Origin: UBA4660 sp034408895
GTDB lineage: Bacteria > Bacteroidota > Bacteroidia > Flavobacteriales_D > Sanyastnellaceae
NCBI GenBank assembly: GCA_034408895.1
Contig: JAWXCI010000011.1
Coordinates: forward strand, 20,180 to 84,179
DNA length: 64,000 nucleotides
Direction of reading: 5' to 3'
This document shows, in pieces, positions 62,470 through 64,000 of the stretch. A model generated the notes under the pieces. The model worked only from the letters and a program-made list of their open reading frames with translations, was not told the DNA's origin and ran no database searches. The translations under genes and the position numbers were made by a program. Every line of letters starts with the position of its first letter. Positions within the stretch are counted from its first letter, which is position 1.

Positions 62470-62505
62470 GGCAAAGAGTAAAGGGTAAAAGAACAAAAGG
62501 CAACC
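62470..62505 (+). repeat. Heptamer repeat after the module 2 phosphatase
   Basis: GGCAAAG, AGTAAAG, GGTAAAA, then an 8-mer GAACAAAA and GGCAACC, starting 6 bp after the stop codon. It uses the same words as the in-frame repeat at 15114-15141. Confidence 0.7.
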
Positions 62506-62633
62506 AGCAACACACGACCAACAACATTTTCACCGGAAAGAGCCAGGAGTGGCAATAAACAACTTTCAACATTTAAACAGCAACTAGCACCAACAACATT
62601 ATCAAAACAAGCATACTTAGATATGAAGGGAAG

Positions 62634-63098
62634 ATGAACAGTGAAGTGGGCCTGCGCCTAACGGAATTGCTGCTGGCTGCCATTCCTGTAAATGCTGAGG
62701 ACAACAACGAGATGAAGAAGTATTGCAACATTGCCCTGGAGCTGGTGGACAACGCGCAGCGCTATAGCAACACGGGCAATATCCTTTTCGATCTGCACAT
62801 CACTAACGAATCGCTGCAACTGCGGCTGGAAAATATGGCATCGCCTGATGATGCCGCACGACTGAAAGAATATGCTGAAGCCATTGGCACACTATCCAGG
62901 GCGGAAATGGATGAAGCCTACAAACGCCAGTTACTGAATCCTGCATTTGGCTACCGCGGGGGTGCAGGCCTTGGCATCTTGCAGATAGGCAGAAAAGGAA
63001 TTGACCGCTTCGAAGTACAGATAACTAATGTAGATGAGGAGAACTGGTTGTGTACCTGCCTGGTAGAAAAAAAACTCAATAACAAGAAGAGACCATGA
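62634..63098 (+). CDS. SiaB-type (DUF6272) GHKL kinase, single short unit, module 2
   Basis: 154 residues, slightly short for SiaB (about 180) because the first strands seem absent. The N-box is LELVDNAQRYS (E36, N40) and the glycine loop is YRGGAGLGILQIGRKG (about 107-122), both intact. It overlaps the next gene by 4 bp (ATGA). It should phosphorylate the SiaC-like partner encoded downstream. The single unit contrasts with the two-unit fusion in module 1. Confidence 0.8.
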   Translation: MNSEVGLRLTELLLAAIPVNAEDNNEMKKYCNIALELVDNAQRYSNTGNILFDLHITNESLQLRLENMASPDDAARLKEYAEAIGTLSRAEMDEAYKRQLLNPAFGYRGGAGLGILQIGRKGIDRFEVQITNVDEENWLCTCLVEKKLNNKKRP

Positions 63099-63487
63099 AC
63101 AAACTAAACATTGAAGCCACACGCACTACTCCGCTGGTAACCATGGATCCTGAAAACGGAGTCTATCTGATTCAGGGCATTTCCACCCCGCTCAATGCAC
63201 TTGAGTTTTTCAACGTGATAGTCCATTGGATTGATGCCAATGAAACACACATAAGCAGCGGAAGCCAATTCGTTTTCCACCTTCCGTATTTCAACTCTGC
63301 CTCTTCCAAAGGGTTGGTGTTTGTGCTCAAGGCTCTGCGAAAAGTAATGCAGGCGGGGCGCAACATTCATGTGCTATGGGAGGTAGAGAAGGATGATGAG
63401 TTTATGATGGAAGCTGCCCAGATGTTTGCGGAGTATCTGCAAATGGAAATAAGCATCCACGAGGTTGTTCCCGTGGGGAGACTTTGA
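63095..63487 (+). CDS. SiaC-family (DUF1987) regulatory phosphoprotein, module 2
   Basis: 130 residues that align with the module 1 SiaC: NKLNIEATRTTPLVTMDP at the start, IQGISTPLNALEFFNVIVHWI, then FVFHLPYFNSASSKGLVFVLKAL. The regulated site is probably Ser68 or Ser70/71 in the FNSASS turn. The last part, HVLWEVEKDDEFMMEAAQMFAEYL, also matches module 1 (YWKVEHDDELMIEKGEEL). It is translationally coupled to the SiaB-like kinase. The downstream effector is unknown. Confidence 0.85.
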   Translation: MNKLNIEATRTTPLVTMDPENGVYLIQGISTPLNALEFFNVIVHWIDANETHISSGSQFVFHLPYFNSASSKGLVFVLKALRKVMQAGRNIHVLWEVEKDDEFMMEAAQMFAEYLQMEISIHEVVPVGRL

Positions 63488-63590
63488 AAAATCAATGGGC
63501 AGAGTAAAATGCAAAAGGCAATAACGATAGTTATCTTTATTCAGAATATACGCATTTTCAGTTTACTGCCCCGGTTGTTTAGCCACGACA

Positions 63591-63842
63591 TCAAACCACC
63601 TGCTTTGCCCACATACCCGCGCAGCCATCACGATAAACCACGTGGTTTACCTCAATGCCCACGTAACCCTGCCACCCAACTGAGTGGTTTACTGCCATGC
63701 CAGCATAACCATGTCAGTAAACCACTCACTTGGGTGGCATACCCGCTTCCCCGAGACAGTAAACCACGTGGTTTGCCATAAAGATAAGCAGCCATGACAG
63801 TAAACCGATTCTTTTGCCCCAATGGCAAAACGCATAGTCTTG
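63591..63842. repeat. Degenerate 42-bp-period tandem array with palindromes
   Basis: Phased starts at 63591, 63634, 63676, 63718, 63760 and 63801 (spacings 43, 42, 42, 42, 41) carry variants of TAAACCACGTGGTTTA, a 16-bp palindrome that is perfect at 63634-63649. A 25-bp inverted pair with one mismatch lies at 63670-63694 and 63715-63739. The rest of the 513-bp end of the window has no gene that I can support. Confidence 0.75.
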
Positions 63843-64000
63843 AAATTCAATCATTTATTCAATAGGGCTATCCACTTAGGCCGCAGCGTTTAGAATTGAA
63901 CAACGCGTTTTTGCTAAATGACGGCTTTCCCATTACACGCGGCCCAATGCCTGGGCACTTACTGCAGAATTTTTTCCCCAAAGAAAAACCCCCACAGCGC

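Noticed and set aside
63509..63781. Open frame of 90 codons at the right edge
   Set aside because: It translates the 42-bp array; composition is repetitive and no family pattern is present.

Overview
The window is chromosomal DNA of a Bacteroidota bacterium, most probably a free-living member of the Flavobacteriales or a neighbouring order. The evidence is the type IX secretion system (T9SS) gene porT, several secreted proteins with T9SS type A sorting tails, families typical of the phylum (DUF4249, BatA, DUF4199, DUF2027-Smr, a dihydroorotase homologue without its metal ligands), Bacteroidota-type -7 elements (TAnnTTTG) and the tRNA genes lacking an encoded CCA. The species cannot be named from the sequence.

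Layout. 1-5.2 kb is an accessory island. It holds the 3' part of an AT-rich RHS toxin gene with a deaminase-like tip, its SUKH-type immunity gene, a DUF4123 adaptor, and a caspase-like gene joined tail to tail to a truncated tyrosine integrase, all beside the 3' end of tRNA-Ser. 5.4-12.3 kb is mostly housekeeping on the minus strand (polysaccharide epimerase, porT, DUF4199, rho, an SDR oxidoreductase, a DjlA-like co-chaperone). 12.4-18.8 kb has a broken lipoprotein gene, a 21-bp tandem array before a small regulator-like gene, a HerA-like ATPase, an acetyltransferase and clpC. 18.9-26.0 kb is a MarR-controlled beta-oxidation operon in fadN-fadA-fadE order. It carries two insertions: a nucleotidyltransferase/small-protein pair, and a four-helix-bundle gene framed by inverted heptamer repeats. 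26.0-27.5 kb is a SatD/DUF3307 pair bracketed by 24-bp palindromes spaced every 29 bp. 27.5-36.3 kb holds BatA, the dihydroorotase homologue, upp, wecB, radC and rpsT. 36.4-40.4 kb and 60.9-63.5 kb are two partner-switch modules of SiaA/SiaB/SiaC type. Between them, 41-59 kb has tRNA-Arg, a serine hydrolase, a ferredoxin divergent from an acyl-CoA reductase, surface and secreted proteins, an M49-like metallopeptidase, a tRNA-queuosine mannosyltransferase candidate, a heptose-1-P adenylyltransferase and a Kir-type potassium channel. The final 400 bp is a 42-bp-period repeat array.

The most interesting features are: (1) two SiaABC-like phosphatase/kinase/phosphoprotein modules, one with a tandem-fused SiaB, and no diguanylate cyclase target in sight; (2) the SatD-DUF3307 pair bracketed on both sides by palindromic 29-bp arrays; (3) an intervening-sequence-like four-helix-bundle element inside the fad operon; (4) a pervasive system of heptameric tandem repeats at about ten loci, several next to start or stop codons and one read in frame inside a coding sequence. 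The 21-bp and 42-bp arrays have periods that are multiples of seven. The functions proposed for these are inference; the sequence patterns themselves are directly visible.
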